64,000 nt of DNA from Inia geoffrensis. Taxonomy: Eukaryota > Chordata > Mammalia > Artiodactyla > Iniidae. The stretch spans positions 84,933,501 to 84,997,500 of the forward strand of contig CM070903.1 of NCBI GenBank assembly GCA_036417435.1. The letters are read 5' to 3'. A model generated the notes under the pieces. It had not been told where the DNA came from and made no database searches. It was given only the letters and a program-made list of their open reading frames with translations. A program made the translations under genes and the position numbers. Shown piece by piece: positions 12,219 through 24,041 of this stretch (positions within the stretch are counted from its first letter, which is position 1; each line of letters opens with the position of its first letter).

Positions 12219-13753
12219 GTATAGATTATTTCTATGAGTAACTATGTATTATTGCTTCAAAGCTTAAAAAAAAAATTGGTATCTGCCAATGTAGATGTAC
12301 GGCTTTCTGATCTCCCTGCTCCCACTGAGAACATTCTTGGTGGCTCTGAGCTTCCCTCCTCATAGGAGCCATCGAGTCAGCATTGCTGATCAGGTCACGG
12401 AAATGATTTCCTTCCAGGTGGGGGAGCTCTGTGTGGGTACCTGTCCTATCCTGGCCAGAACCCCAGATGTAGACAGGAGGCTTGATCCTGTCTTGGTCTG
12501 CATGTCTTGGCCTAGAGTCTCTGTCTCCTCCGATGCCATCTGCCCTTGTCTTCTCCACACTGGGCACACCAGGATCTCTTGACTACACTGTTTGTTGAAT
12601 CCAGAGTCATTTGGTAGTATTTAGAAGTCAGCCCTTATTTATTTACCTATTAGTGATGAACCATTTGCGTGCCTTCAAACAAGACTTTAGCAATGCAATC
12701 TCAGGTATATATCATACTCAAGAAAAGACAAAGCATTGCTCATCGATGGGCATAAAGTTTCCATTATGCAAGATGAACCAGCTCTGGAGATCTGCCATAC
12801 AACATTGTGCCTATAGATAACAATACTGTATTTTACACTTTAAAATGTGTTAAGAGGGTAGATCTCATGTTAAGTATCCTTACCCCCGCCCAACACACAC
12901 ACAGAGGTAAGGTGACCTCACTTCCTGTACTTCCAGATTATTCCCAGTTTCAAATTTTCTTTCTCCTTATCAGATTATATGTCAGAGCATGTTCCAGCTT
13001 TGGGGTGTGTGAAACGTGGTCATCACAGGCACAAGCAAAGGTAGACAGGTCATGATGGCATCCAGCCAAGATCTGTTAACCTGAAAAAAACTTTATAGGG
13101 AGCCCTTAACATTTATAAGGCTGTGCCCAAGAACTTCTCAGTTTAAGTCCCATCACAAAGTTGCTCCATGACCCAAGAGGGTTATGTTAATGGGTAAGAG
13201 ACTCTTATAAGTCCCCTTTAGTGCCCTGGGGTGCACAGGATGGAAACACAAGTCTGGCTTAACCCTCAGATCTGTATGTTGCCCCAGAGTGGGAGAATAT
13301 GCTTACCTGTGGCCACCTGAAACCCTTATACCAGCTTTTCTTCCTAGCTATAAGCACCAATGGCAATGCCTGGCACATAGTAGGCACTCAGTACATATTT
13401 TTTGAATGAAGGAGCACATGAATAGATATGAATATGCGTGTCTGAGAAAGCATTCTCCTCTAACATCGGCTGGTTTCATCTGTATAAACACTTATTCCCG
13501 TACACCCCTCCTGCCCTGAGAACTGGACTCTGGGAGAAACAGGCTAGAAACATCTGGAGCCTGGCGGGGGGGTGGGAAATGTACGCTTTGATCCTCTCTG
13601 TGTCTCAGGGGAGTCAGGCCCACAGGCCTTGTGACTTCAGGCAAAGGATTCCTGGGCTTGTGTCCCCTGGCTCCTGGCCTGTGTCCTGTGAGCCATTGCA
13701 GCAATCTGGGCAGTGTCACTGACAGCTTCTCCCGGTGCCCTGTGTCTCTGCAG
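12219..13753 (+). other. KLHL6 intron
   Basis: A phase-0 intron. An L1-like 3' UTR piece is visible at about 12,775-12,885 (TGTGCCTATAGATAACAATA, TAAGAGGGTAGATCTCATGT) and a MIR/L2-like tail at 13,350-13,415 (TGCCTGGCACATAGTAGGCA). The rest holds nothing I can assign. Confidence 0.7.
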
Positions 13754-13967
13754 GCTGCACCCCTCCTTATCCATGTCAGTTCCTTCGCAGCCACCAGCCA
13801 TAAGAAGAAGCTATATGTGATTGGGGGAGGGCCCAATGGGAAACTGGCCACGGACAAGACTCAGTGTTACGACCCTTCAACCAATAAGTGGAATTTAAAG
13901 TCGACCATGCCAGTAGAGGCTAAATGCATCAATGCAGTGAGTTTCCGGGACCGTATCTATGTGGTTG
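13754..13967 (+). CDS. KLHL6: KLHL6, coding exon, Kelch repeats 4-5
   Basis: The exon follows CTCTGCAG and reads [46 protein letters not shown], then [14 protein letters not shown], ending one base into a codon before GTAAGT (phase 1). It encodes about residues 451-521 of KLHL6. Two Kelch blades are covered: the LYVIGGG and IYVVGG strands, each followed by a Tyr-Asp-Pro and Asn-Lys-Trp element. The frame is intact on both sides. Confidence 0.95.
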
Positions 13968-14439
13968 GTAAGTGAGCAAATGGCTTCTTATTTAAGTGTA
14001 GGGTCCCCTACACCTGCAGCCCTGCAGGTAGAGCACATGAGACCCTCCTGGGAATTCTTGAGTTCCTGGGTGATGTGGGTGGGGTTGAAAAGAAGAGAAG
14101 ATGGGATTGGTCCAGGCCTTGGTGGAATTTACCTTGCAGTTCTGGAGACAGAAACAGCCCCCATTTAGGAGACATACAAGACAGATGGACAATGGGGCCC
14201 AGGGGAGGAGCAAGAAATTGCTTTGGGAACAAAGTGTGTTGTAAGCATTAGCAATGCACAGAAATTGAAATATGCACCGTATAAGTGCCCAATAAATGGT
14301 AGCTATCTTTATTTCTTATTTTGTGTTCATGGGAATTTTATTCTTCCGACTTGCTTTGGGGGCTCTGAACAGTTGCATTTAGCTGGAAGGAAAGCCTGAC
14401 TAGCCAGACCACAGTTGGCATGTAATTGTTAAGGGTGAT

Positions 14440-14620
14440 GGATCTCAACCCTGACTACTCATTAGAGTCATCTATGGAGCTTTTTCCAAAAATATGGGTA
14501 GCCGGGGCTTGTGCAGACCAATAATATCAGAATGAGAAGGAGGACGCTGGCTACAGTGTCAGGTGTTTTTAATGTGCAGGTGATTTTAATGTACAGCCAG
14601 GATTGAGAACTACTGATCAA
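14440..14620 (+). repeat. MER20 (hAT-Charlie) DNA transposon
   Basis: The ends form the MER20-type inverted repeat: GGATCTCAACCCTGACTACT at the left and GGATTGAGAACTACTGATC at the right, about 180 bp apart. It lies in the last KLHL6 intron (13,968-15,299), which also holds a weak reverse MIR piece near 14,860-14,960. Confidence 0.75.
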
Positions 14621-15299
14621 GGAAATACCAAAAATAAATAACTCCAGCAAATAAGAGCTAATCAGAGAAGGCTTCCTGAATGCAAAATATGGGAACAGAT
14701 TAAGGCAAAACGCCTTTTCTCCCTTGATTCAGGTTTCCTGTGTCTTTATGGTCAGACTCGTGACTCTGCCCCAAAGGTCTAATCTCAAGATGGGTAACTT
14801 GGGCTGGTGTCTAGAGATGCCACCACCTCTAGTCACTGCCGTGTATATCAATACAATGCAAGACTCCTGTGCACCAGGCCTTCTGCCAGGTGCTTTATGT
14901 GCATCCTTCTGATTTCTTATCACCACCGTGGTCTTGGTGCTCATGGTCACAGATCCAAAAGTGGCAGAGCTGAGATTATGAGCTGGGCCTATATGATGCA
15001 CCAGGCGGTATTTCTTCCAGAAAGCAGTCTTATGGTACATTTTGGCAGCCATGTGAAGACAGGTGTCCTTCAGAACCTGATTAGCACCTGGCTGCAGGGT
15101 TTAAAGGGCTATGAAGTGTTTCCAGCATGAGACTTGCTGCCCCTAGTTATCCATTCTGGCTTTCTGGAGAGCCATGAATTTGCTCTTTCTATTGGCAAGA
15201 TGGTAGACTTGACCTAACCAGATGTAGGAGCTTAGTGGTTAGTGGGGAAGAAAACCAGAAGAACAGTGAGATGCCCACGGTGTTTCCTTTCCTCTTCAG

Positions 15300-15601
15300 G
15301 AGGGGCCATGAGAGCGCTGTACGCCTACAGCCCTCTGGAGGACAGCTGGTGCCTGGTGACCCAGCTCAGCCACGAGAGGGCCAGCTGCGGCATCGCGCCC
15401 TGCAACAACCGGCTCTACATCACTGGGGGGCGGGACGAGAAGAACGAGGTCATCGCCACGGTGCTGTGCTGGGACCCCGAGGCCCAGAAACTGACGGAGG
15501 AGTGCGTCCTGCCCCGGGGGGTGTCGCACCACGGCAGTGTCACCATCAGGAAGTCATACACCCACATTCGGAGGATCGTGCCTGGAGCTGTGTCGGTCTG
15601 A
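15300..15601 (+). CDS. KLHL6: KLHL6, terminal coding exon with stop codon
   Basis: The acceptor CTTCAG is followed by GA, completing a glycine codon, then [40 protein letters not shown] and the C-terminus [15 protein letters not shown], with TGA at 15,599-15,601. It encodes about residues 522-621 and closes the Kelch propeller. The summed coding length from base 2 is 402 residues plus stop, which fits a full-length 621-residue KLHL6 without indels. The exon is markedly GC-rich compared with its introns. A second open frame overlapping this exon in another phase is a shadow of this composition. Confidence 0.96.
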
Positions 15602-15814
15602 CTGCGGGAGCGCGGAGGGCGGAGCCACGCGGGGAGCCCTCCTCCCTCTCCCCCGCATCGGTCCCTCTAAGGCAGCTAGCGGAGCTTGAGTTACAGGCCG
15701 TGCATACATCAGGGGCTCACCGCAGCTCCCCATGACGGCTCCTTGGAAGTCACAGCTTTGGGACTTGAGACCAGCCAGGACTGTCTGTGAGACCTACCTC
15801 AGGAGGAAAGAAGA

Positions 15815-16065
15815 ATAATACTTGACATTCACGACACACCTGTCCCATGCCAGGTTCGATACCGGGCACTTTTGTATACCAATTCCTTTAACCGTCAAAT
15901 GACCTGGTGACTGAATTTTATTACTCCCATTCTACAGGTGAGAAGACCGAGTTGAAGGGAGGCTAAGTGATGTGCCCCAGGTCAGTCAGATTACAAGTTA
16001 GCTAAACCAGGAGTCTAAACCCAGGTCTTCCAATTTCAAAGTTGGTGTAGTTTCTGTCACGTTGT
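15815..16065 (-). repeat. MIR SINE, reverse, in presumed KLHL6 3' UTR
   Basis: CCATGCCAGGTTCGATACCG, ATTCTACAGGTGAGAAGACC and AGTCTAAACCCAGGTCTTCC match the reverse MIR order. Confidence 0.75.
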
Positions 16066-16873
16066 CTATCTCAGAACATGAAAAAAAAACAAACAGGTCC
16101 TTTTTGTTCTTACAAGTTTGCTAAAGGATTCACTCAGCAAAGGCAGGGAAATAAAGGTGCTTCTATTTTTCTTTTCTTCTTTCCCTTATATTTAAACCAT
16201 TGGGGATCTTTGGTGTGGAAACCTTGGGCCCCTTGTCAAGAGCATCTCATAGGTTGTTCCATCTGACAGTTCTGGGGAGTTGGGTCTGGGAAGACCTGTT
16301 TGCTGTGAAAAATGTAAAATTACTTCTGTCCTCCCCATCAAAAGCCTCTATTTTTTATGATCACAGGAGGCCCAGTGTGGACTGGAACTGTCATTGCTGG
16401 ACAGAACTGTACCTTCAGCACAGCCCAGTGCCCTAGCCTCTTAATGTCCAACAGTTGTATTGCAACGCAGAAAAGGTTTTTGCAGAGGCTCAGAATACCG
16501 TTTTTGTTTTTCCGGGGGGCGGGGAGGGTTGTTTTTGTTTTTGTTTCTTCAGTGTAGACATCCTTACATTGCTGGCCACTGTTGAATGACTGGCTCTTCT
16601 TGACAGCACACTTTCTACTTTTTAGACAGTGATTTGGGTCCATGTCCCTGTGACCCCACCCTCCTGGAACCTTCGTTTTCAGGATCCTTTTAATCCCTTC
16701 TATTTGGTTTTTGGATCAGCTTGGCATAGTTTAGACTCAAAGAACAGCATCTGTTCTTCACTCTAAGAGATGGAGCTTTCATATGAGCTCACTGGAAATT
16801 CATTCTAATCCCCAAATTGGGGGCACAGATTAAGAGATCCTGTTTCATATGCTGTACTTTAAAAGCAATAACA

Positions 16874-17165
16874 GGGGCTTCCCTGGTGGCGCAGTGTTAA
16901 GAATATGCCTGCCAATGCAGGGGACGTGGGTTCGAGCCCTGGTCCGGAGACACCCCACATGCCGCGGAGCAGCTAAGCCCGTGTGCCACAACTACTGAAG
17001 TCCGTGCGCCTAGAGCCCATGCTCTGCAACAAGAGAAGCCACCGCAATGAGAAGCCCACGCACTGCAATGAAGAGTAGCCCCCGCTCGCCCCAACTAGAG
17101 AAAAAGCCTGCGCGCAGCAACAAAGACCCAACTCAGCCAAAAAAAAAACAACAACAACAACAACA
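16874..17165 (+). repeat. CHR-type SINE, long form
   Basis: It starts GGGGCTTCCCTGGTGGCGCA, has the B-box GGTTCGAGCCC and ends in an A-tail that has grown into a (CAA)n microsatellite at about 17,149-17,175. It may be transcribed as part of the KLHL6 3' UTR. Confidence 0.9.
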
Positions 17166-18399
17166 GCAACAACAGTGGTAACAACATAGTAACTGCATTA
17201 CTTAATGTCCTTTATTTTCATCATATGATTTCAAATCTCTTTAGAGAGTTTTATTTCATGTCAGATGTGCCATTGTGTGCTTGTACTTCTCAGCAGTTTG
17301 CGAAGGTATTAACAGTTGATGGTGAATTTAACTTTCATAGAAAAGTTATGGTTAGAAGGAGCTACAGTTCAAAGCATATAAAAAGACTTGGAAAATTACA
17401 ACTGAGATTTCTATTTATGCTTAGATCATTGAGGATAAATATAAATGCATGTTGGTGTTTGAAAAGCTCTGTGGCTTAGAGTTCAGCTCCTTACTGTGAA
17501 AAGTGAGATGGGAAAATACAAACATATTTGTGGGAATTTAGAACACATACCTCACTTACAAACACTGATAACCTTAATGAAGCTCTCAACTGAAACAATT
17601 TAATCTACTTCAATTCAGCAAACATTCCAGGAAATTTTTGTTTGGCAAAGCCTTGGGGACTCCAAAGAGCAAGACCAATCCCCACCCTAGAAACACTCGA
17701 TAAACAGGTAAACAGGCCACTTGGTCAACATTATAATTTTTCTTTTCATCAAGTTAGGGAAAATGAGATGTATATGAAGTCATGAGGTTGCATCCAGGTC
17801 TTTATTGCCCTTCCAAGTGATCTCCTTGGGAAGCTGTGCTATTTGGTCAATGATGTGGCCATTGTTTACATATTTGTTTTTCTTTGAGATCACCTTCAGA
17901 AACCACTTCTGGGCTATAGGAGCTATCAGTCGTATTTCAAAGACAGCTTCAGGAAAGAACTTTCAAAGAGGAAGTTCAATGACAGCATCACTGGCAATGC
18001 AGAGAGCCTCCCCTCAGAAAGAGTGTTCTCTTTGTCCTGGTGGTCCTTTGATAAGAGCAACTGGCAAATTTTGAGCCCAGATTTTCAGCAGGTTAACCCT
18101 ATGCCAGGAAACTGAGGATTTAGGATCTCTGTGTTATAAATCTGATTCTCAATACAAGGGTTCTTAATAACGGCATGGGTTGGCAGACAGAGACACCTAC
18201 TAAGAAGATCTAGAGTTCTGCACTTGAAGCTGCCAGTCTGTAACTTTTAGGGACATAAAGAATTTCAAGTCATTTTTGGGAAACTTTATATCATCGGGAT
18301 TTAAGTCTCTAGGCAGTAGCCAGGGATGGAATCTCTTAAAATCTAACTTCCATTCTGAGATGAACAAACAAACAAACAAAACTCAAGTTTGCAGGAAGT

Positions 18400-19060
18400 T
18401 AACTGTCATAAGCCATACTACCAACAGGGGGACGAGGCGGGTTGGTGCCAGATGAGCCAGAGACAAAGGGCCCTAGGACTCAGGCAGGGTGTGTAGGATG
18501 TCCTGGCACAGCAGACTGGATCTTGAGGCAGGTCCCATGAGTGGATAGAGTACCCCTGACTGGGAGGAAGAGGATGAGGTAGGAAGAGGAGAAAGTCAGG
18601 TTTAAGGACACAGGTCTAGAAAATGATGTCGGGGACCCTGGAGTTTGTGAGCATGACTCCATTTTCAAGAAGTGTGAGGGGAGAATAAGGAACAGGGGTT
18701 CCAGGCAACTGAGTTCCAGGAGGAAGCCCACTTCTTAGAAGTGAGACAAATTTAGAGCAGGACCAGCGGCTCTGATAAGGTGGAATCTGTTGGGGAGGTT
18801 AAGGGGCCCCAGTTGCCAAGGCTGATCTGAAATGGATAGGCAGCTAAGCTCACCCAACCATCAACAGATTAAATGTTCTCTTCTTAGCTTTCATCACATT
18901 CTGCATACACTGGCTTCAGGAAACACACAGACACACAGGCACACAGAGCTCTTGAACTGAAAGAAACTGTGCTCTCAGGGAAATGCAAATATTTGCTTAT
19001 AGCTATGAAAGTATAGTTTTGCTATTTATAAAAGCCCTTGAGGTACTGCTGTTATTTACT
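18400..19060. other. intergenic, nothing assigned
   Basis: Apart from a short CAAA run at 18,365-18,380 and a CACA-rich patch near 18,925-18,945, no element or coding signal is visible. Confidence 0.4.
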
Positions 19061-19073
19061 TATCCTACTTGAT

Positions 19074-19279
19074 TTTTTTTTTTTTTGCGGTATGCGGGCC
19101 TCTCACTGTTGTGGCCTCTCCCGTTGCAGAGCACAGGCTCCGGACGTGCAGGCTCAGCGGCCACGGCTCACGTGGCCCAGCCGCTCCGCGGCATGTGGGA
19201 TCTTCCTGGACCGGGGCACGAACCCGTGTCCCCTGCATCGGCAGGCGGACTCTCAACCACTGCGCCACCAGGGAAGCCC
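19074..19279 (-). repeat. CHR-type SINE, short form, reverse
   Basis: It starts with a T-run and GCGGTATGCGGGCCTCTCAC and ends CACCAGGGAAGCCC. A perfect duplication TATCCTACTTGAT flanks it (19,061-19,073 and from 19,280). Confidence 0.93.
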
Positions 19280-20232
19280 TATCCTACTTGATTTTGAAAA
19301 AGAAAGTACTCAGTAAAATTTTCAAAGTGGGTAAACACCACTGGGATTTCTTATATAAAGTCCTAACTTGGGGTTGCAAAATCCTTTTCTCCCTTACTAT
19401 CTGATCTGGGTGTTGTATGAGATCTTTTAACTTGAAGAGTCAACCTTCATGGAAATCCACAAATATCTCAAACATGGCTACTGCAAAACCAGTTCTGACA
19501 GGTCAGATTTTCATATTTATAGATAAAAATATCAACACTTAGTTAACCAAATCCTTTAAGCATTTTGGTTACGTGAGGTTGTATTTTCTTTTTAAGTGAT
19601 CAAACTAAAGGTATTGTTTATAGGTAAAAATACAAATAAAGTTTTTATTTATTCAGTAAAATATGTATGGAGTGGGTAAGTATATGTTGTGTACAATCAC
19701 TGGCTGAATTTTTTTTTTTTTTTTTGCTTGTTTTGGTTGATATGAGTAAGTGGTATCCAAATAAAAATTAATTTAGGAGGGGAAATTTGAAACATTGCGG
19801 TTGATTCAAGGGGGTTTAGATAAACTCGTAGGCTAAAATTAATCAGATTTGATTGACAGAACGGCAAAAATGTAGACAGCTTTTCCTTCCCTAATGCCTC
19901 ATCGCCACTCCGAGCCAGCATTTACCAATCCGTTTGCAAACTGTGACCCTCATCCTGCCTGGCCTGACACCTTCCTGCAGGAGGCCCCCCTCTAGGTTTC
20001 TGGTTTCTGGTCTGACTTGGCAGCCCTGCCTCCACCAATGTCACTGTGTTGTCCCTGAAGCCCTAACTGACTCGTGCTTCTCAAACCAGAGCACGTGGAA
20101 CTGGGCATGTGAGCCAGAGAGCTGTGACTCTCAAGCACTGGTAAACGTGTCATCATTTAGTCTGTTCTGGATTTCAATGCAAAGGTCCTGTGCAATTGAA
20201 AAGGAAAACCTGAGGCTTTAAAGAAATGTGGG

Positions 20233-20447
20233 AGGGCTTCCCTGGTGGCGTAGTAGTTGAGAGTCCGCCTGCCAATGCAGGGGACACGGGTTCGTGCCCC
20301 AGTCTGGGAGGATCCCACATGCCGCGGAGCGGCTGAGCCCGTGAGCCATGGCCGCCGAGCCTGCGCGTCCGGAGCCTGTGCTCCGCAACGGGAGAGGCCA
20401 CAGCAGCAAGAGGCGCACGTACCGCAAAAAAAGAAAAGAAAAAAAAA
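20233..20447 (+). repeat. CHR-type SINE, short form
   Basis: Head GGGCTTCCCTGGTGGCGTAG, B-box GGTTCGTGCCC, end TACCGCAAAAAAAG. The flanks share AAAGAAATGTGGG on both sides. Confidence 0.93.
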
Positions 20448-20459
20448 AAAGAAATGTGG

Positions 20460-22130
20460 GGTCACATGAATAGCTTTAGACCATTCCCCCTGTGCCTCCC
20501 TAGAGACAGAAGTTCTTGCTTCTCAGTCTTAGGGATTCTGGACCGACAATCTTGGGAAACACAGCCCCATCTCACTGGTTGGAAGTGCTCTGGAGTTAAT
20601 CCCGGGCCGTAGATCCGAGAGCTGGTGCACCAGCTGAGAGTCAAAATGGGGTTTTGACCTTAACTTCACTGCTGAGCCCTCCAATTTCCCTGCTGGATCT
20701 AAGTGGTAATCTGCTGCCTGGATAGCTTGGCCAGGGCCTGGCATCTGCTTAGCTTTCCTTGGCGCCTCTTCCTGCCCTTGGTGCTCTCTGCTGGTTTGCG
20801 GCTTCCCCTGGACCGGCCTCCTTCTCCCTGGAGATTTTGCCTTTATATAGGATCTCAGTCCCCATCGCCTCCTCCGGTGGGCTTATTATGCCTCATTTTC
20901 TCTTCCTGTGTGCTGCCACAATGAAGATCCTTGGTGATGGGGGCTAATTTGGCTCAGGTCCCACCCACCCCCAAGCTGCCCAGTATCAGCCTGCCTGATG
21001 ACCGGTCACTCTGGTTTTTACTTGCACATTCTTTTCTAACACGTGGGGATTGTCCTTTTCTTCTTGCATGCTCAGATGTCTCCTTCGTTATTGATTCCTG
21101 CATTCCACCCATGACCTTGACACGCACGCATGCCCCATCCCTGATCATCTGCCTGGGTTCCTCACCTGCTGCCTCTTCTGTGGTCTCCAAACATAGAAAC
21201 CCCACTACCCTCCTTGTCTTCACTTCTAGCTACCCCAACACCATAGTGTCCCTAGGGCCTCTTGGTTTCTCAAGTTTGGAGAAAGAGCAAAAGAGGATAT
21301 AGGACTTCTTGGCTACAAATTCGTTAGGAAGGTTTCTCTGTAAGGAAACTTTCCTGCTCCCTTACTAAAACTAACCCAGTTCCTCCAAGTTTGGTGGTAG
21401 AGGGAGAAACTCCCAGTGGGGACAGATAGTTGTATCTTATAATCCCTACTCTTTCTCCTATAAAGGAAGAGTCCTGTACATGACTCTTTACCTAATTTCC
21501 CAAAAGACAGAACAGACCAGGCTGGAACAGTTAAGTGAGACTTTACTGATGACTTAGAGGTGAGATAGGGAAATAAGCACAGAAATAATGTGGTGGATAA
21601 GGAAGATGACAGGATTCAGCTATTTCTGAGAAGCAGTGTTTGTCCTTAGGAGGGGGGTGTGCGCGCGCAAGTGTGTGCGTACATACATGCTGTCAAAGGT
21701 AAACAAAGCTGGACATTGGTTAAAGTGGTGCAAACATTTTATTCAGTAACCACTGACAGTAGGGGAACAGGCTGAACCCTACTATGATATGTGCAGAGGT
21801 GACTGGGTGATTTAAAGGGAGGGTGAGGGGTGGGGACTGGGAACCAGTGGGGGCTCAAGTAGAGTCAGGGAAGGGAAAAAGCACAAAGTGTTGGTCGTTG
21901 TAAATGTGATTAAGGCAGCTGCCTCTGCTGGCTGGCAACCATGGAGTTAGATACACTCTTCCCACAAAACTGGGAGACAGAGGCCCTGTCCTTCCTGATA
22001 ATTACACTTCAAAAGAATGGCTTCAGGGCCTTGAGAAAGACACTCCTGGGTTGTAGGAGATACATAGATATTTATCTAAAAGGGACAGAGGAAGAATTTA
22101 CAATTGTAAGCCCTCTTTAGTAAATGCTCT
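20460..22130. other. intergenic, nothing coding
   Basis: I see no gene. A short GT/GC-rich simple repeat lies at 21,655-21,685. The ORFs here are short, start without context and show no recognisable domain. Confidence 0.4.
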
Positions 22131-22264
22131 GGGACTTCCCTGGTGGTCCAGTGGGTAAGACTCCAGGCTTCCAAAGCAAGGGCGTCCGGGATTGATCCCT
22201 GGTCGGGGAACTAGATCCGGTGCAGCCAAAATAAAGAGATAAATATTTAAAAAAAAAAAAAAAA
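22131..22264 (+). repeat. tRNA-derived SINE, short variant
   Basis: It begins GGGACTTCCCTGGTGGTCCA and has the variant GGCGTCCGGGATTGATCCCT in place of the usual B-box, then GTGCAGCCAAAATAAAGAG and an A-tail. It lacks the middle part of CHR elements. TAATGCTCT-like repeats flank it. Confidence 0.8.
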
Positions 22265-23289
22265 AGTTAATGCTCTAAGAAAGGGAAGTCAGGGTCCTGT
22301 TATTAGGTGTTGGCTAGAACGAATGGTAAATTCCTGTGAGTGACTTCCTGACAGAAACTCAAAAGGAGAGCTGGGTCACCCCAGGATATGGTCTTAGACT
22401 GCCGGCAACCATGCAAGGGTTGGTCAAGTTTCTTAACGCAGGGGTTTGGATGGAGTGTTCATGCAAAGAAGGCATGTGTCTCAGTGCTCCAGGTACAGTT
22501 GCTTTATGAAGCAGATACATTCAAGAAACAGGTGTACCCACCACTTGTACTGCTGCTGAGGATGTTTTAAAAGAGAACTGACCATTTTCTACAACCCGGC
22601 ATGTACCCTTCTTCTAGAATATTCTGAAGACAACTAAAGAGAAGAATAGGCTAAAACTTCTTTCAACCTATGTAGGCCCAAGCAGTGCTCTCAAACTATT
22701 TGGACTATGTCCCACCGTTTCAAAATGAAAACATTTTCAATATTTTCTATCTTGTTATATTGTTTCTTAAAATTGCTGTTCACAGCCCACTAAATTAATT
22801 TCATCACCCCCAATGAGTCACAAATCACAACCTGTACTTGAAAAATACAAGGATGGAGGGTGCAGACCTGGGCAAAGCCAGGGCAGGGGCGTGAGGATAG
22901 GAGGGGCAAACCTTAGTTTAACACATACAGTAGAAACCAGAGAGGAAAAATCTGACTGCACAAAGAAACCTATGAGTCTGACCTTAGACAGACAGAATTT
23001 TTGTGGGTAAAATTCTATTCTTTCATAACAAAAATATAGTAATAGGAGCATCTAATGAGTAATTTCCCAGAAATATGGACAGAGCCATAAATAGTTATAG
23101 AACAGTGACAGAATTAGTCTAGGTAGAAATTCTGGAATTTTTAATTATTAAAGTACATCCTAGTAGAATGTTGCATTCCCAGAAAAGGTCACTATAGAAA
23201 CCCAGGGGAAAAACAATACGTTAGACTTTTTTCTGGCTGAGTCATAAATAGACATTAGTGAAGGAAGTAATGGAGTGAGTCTTTGTGAA

Positions 23290-23640
23290 ACAGTGCAACA
23301 AATATTGATTGAGTACTTAATATGTGCCAGGCAGGATTCTAGGTACCAGGGCTCCACATCCACGAACAAAAGTCTCTGCTCTCATGAGCTAACATTCTAG
23401 TAGAGATAGGCAACAACGAAACAAGTATATAATATAATGTCAAGCAGTAAAGATGCTTGAAAAGGAGTAAAGCAGGTTACTTTAAAGTATGCATGCTACT
23501 TTAAAGAGGGTGAGCAGATACCCTTTCTGATAAAGAGACAGTTCAGTAGAAACTTGAGTGAAGAGAGTATCTGGGGGAAGCATATTCCAGGTAGAGGGAA
23601 TAGCCGAAGCAAAGGCCCTAAGGCAGGAGGCTCAGTTTTC
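23290..23640 (+). repeat. old mammalian interspersed repeat, family not assigned
   Basis: TTGAGTACTTAATATGTGCC, TCTGCTCTCATGAGCTAACA, then CATATTCCAGGTAGAGGGAA and AGCAAAGGCCCTAAGGCAGG follow the order of a common old mammalian repeat. Related pieces appear near 2,265-2,420, 4,970-5,200 and 35,050-35,200. Confidence 0.45.
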
Positions 23641-23727
23641 TCAGGAACAGTAAAAAGGTCTTGGTGGCTGGAGTGGATTCCGAGTGACGGTAAGGAGTCT
23701 CAAGGCCACTGTAAGAACTTTGCCTGT

Positions 23728-24041
23728 GGACTTCCCTGGTGGCCCAGTGGTTAAGAATCTGCCTGCCAATGCAGGGGTCCAGGTTCGATCCCTGGTCTGG
23801 GAAGATCCCACTCTAGAGCCTGTGAGCCACAACTACTGAGCCCATGTGCCACAACTACTGAAGCCCACGTGCCTAGAGCCTGTGCTCCGCAACAAGAGAA
23901 GCCACTGCAATGAGAGAAGCCTGTTCACCGCAACGAAGAGTAACCCCTGCTCTCTGCAACTAGAGAAAGCCCATGCGCAACAACGAAGACCTGACGCAGC
24001 CAAAACTTTAAAATAAATAAATTTAAAAAATCTTTTTAAAA
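23728..24041 (+). repeat. CHR-type SINE, long form
   Basis: Head GGACTTCCCTGGTGGCCCAG, B-box GGTTCGATCCC, internal CACAACTACTGAAGCCCACG and an AAATAAATAAATTT tail. The duplication GAACTTTGCCTGTG flanks it. Confidence 0.92.

Larger units (their letters stand above)
15602..18400 (+). other. presumed KLHL6 3' UTR and downstream flank, end not determined
   Basis: The stretch directly follows the KLHL6 stop codon and carries no other gene. It holds a reverse MIR (about 15,815-16,065) and a CHR SINE (16,874-17,165). Between and after them the sequence looks single-copy. I could not identify the cleavage site: no AATAAA with a convincing downstream GT-rich element stands out, so the UTR boundary is not placed. 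Confidence 0.35.

Noticed and set aside
15235..15735. 166-codon overlapping frame over the last KLHL6 exon
   Set aside because: It is a shadow in another phase of the GC-rich coding exon.
20233..20447. tRNA gene suggested by A-box and B-box sequences
   Set aside because: The boxes belong to a tRNA-derived SINE, and no cloverleaf with acceptor stem can be drawn. The same applies to the other CHR elements.
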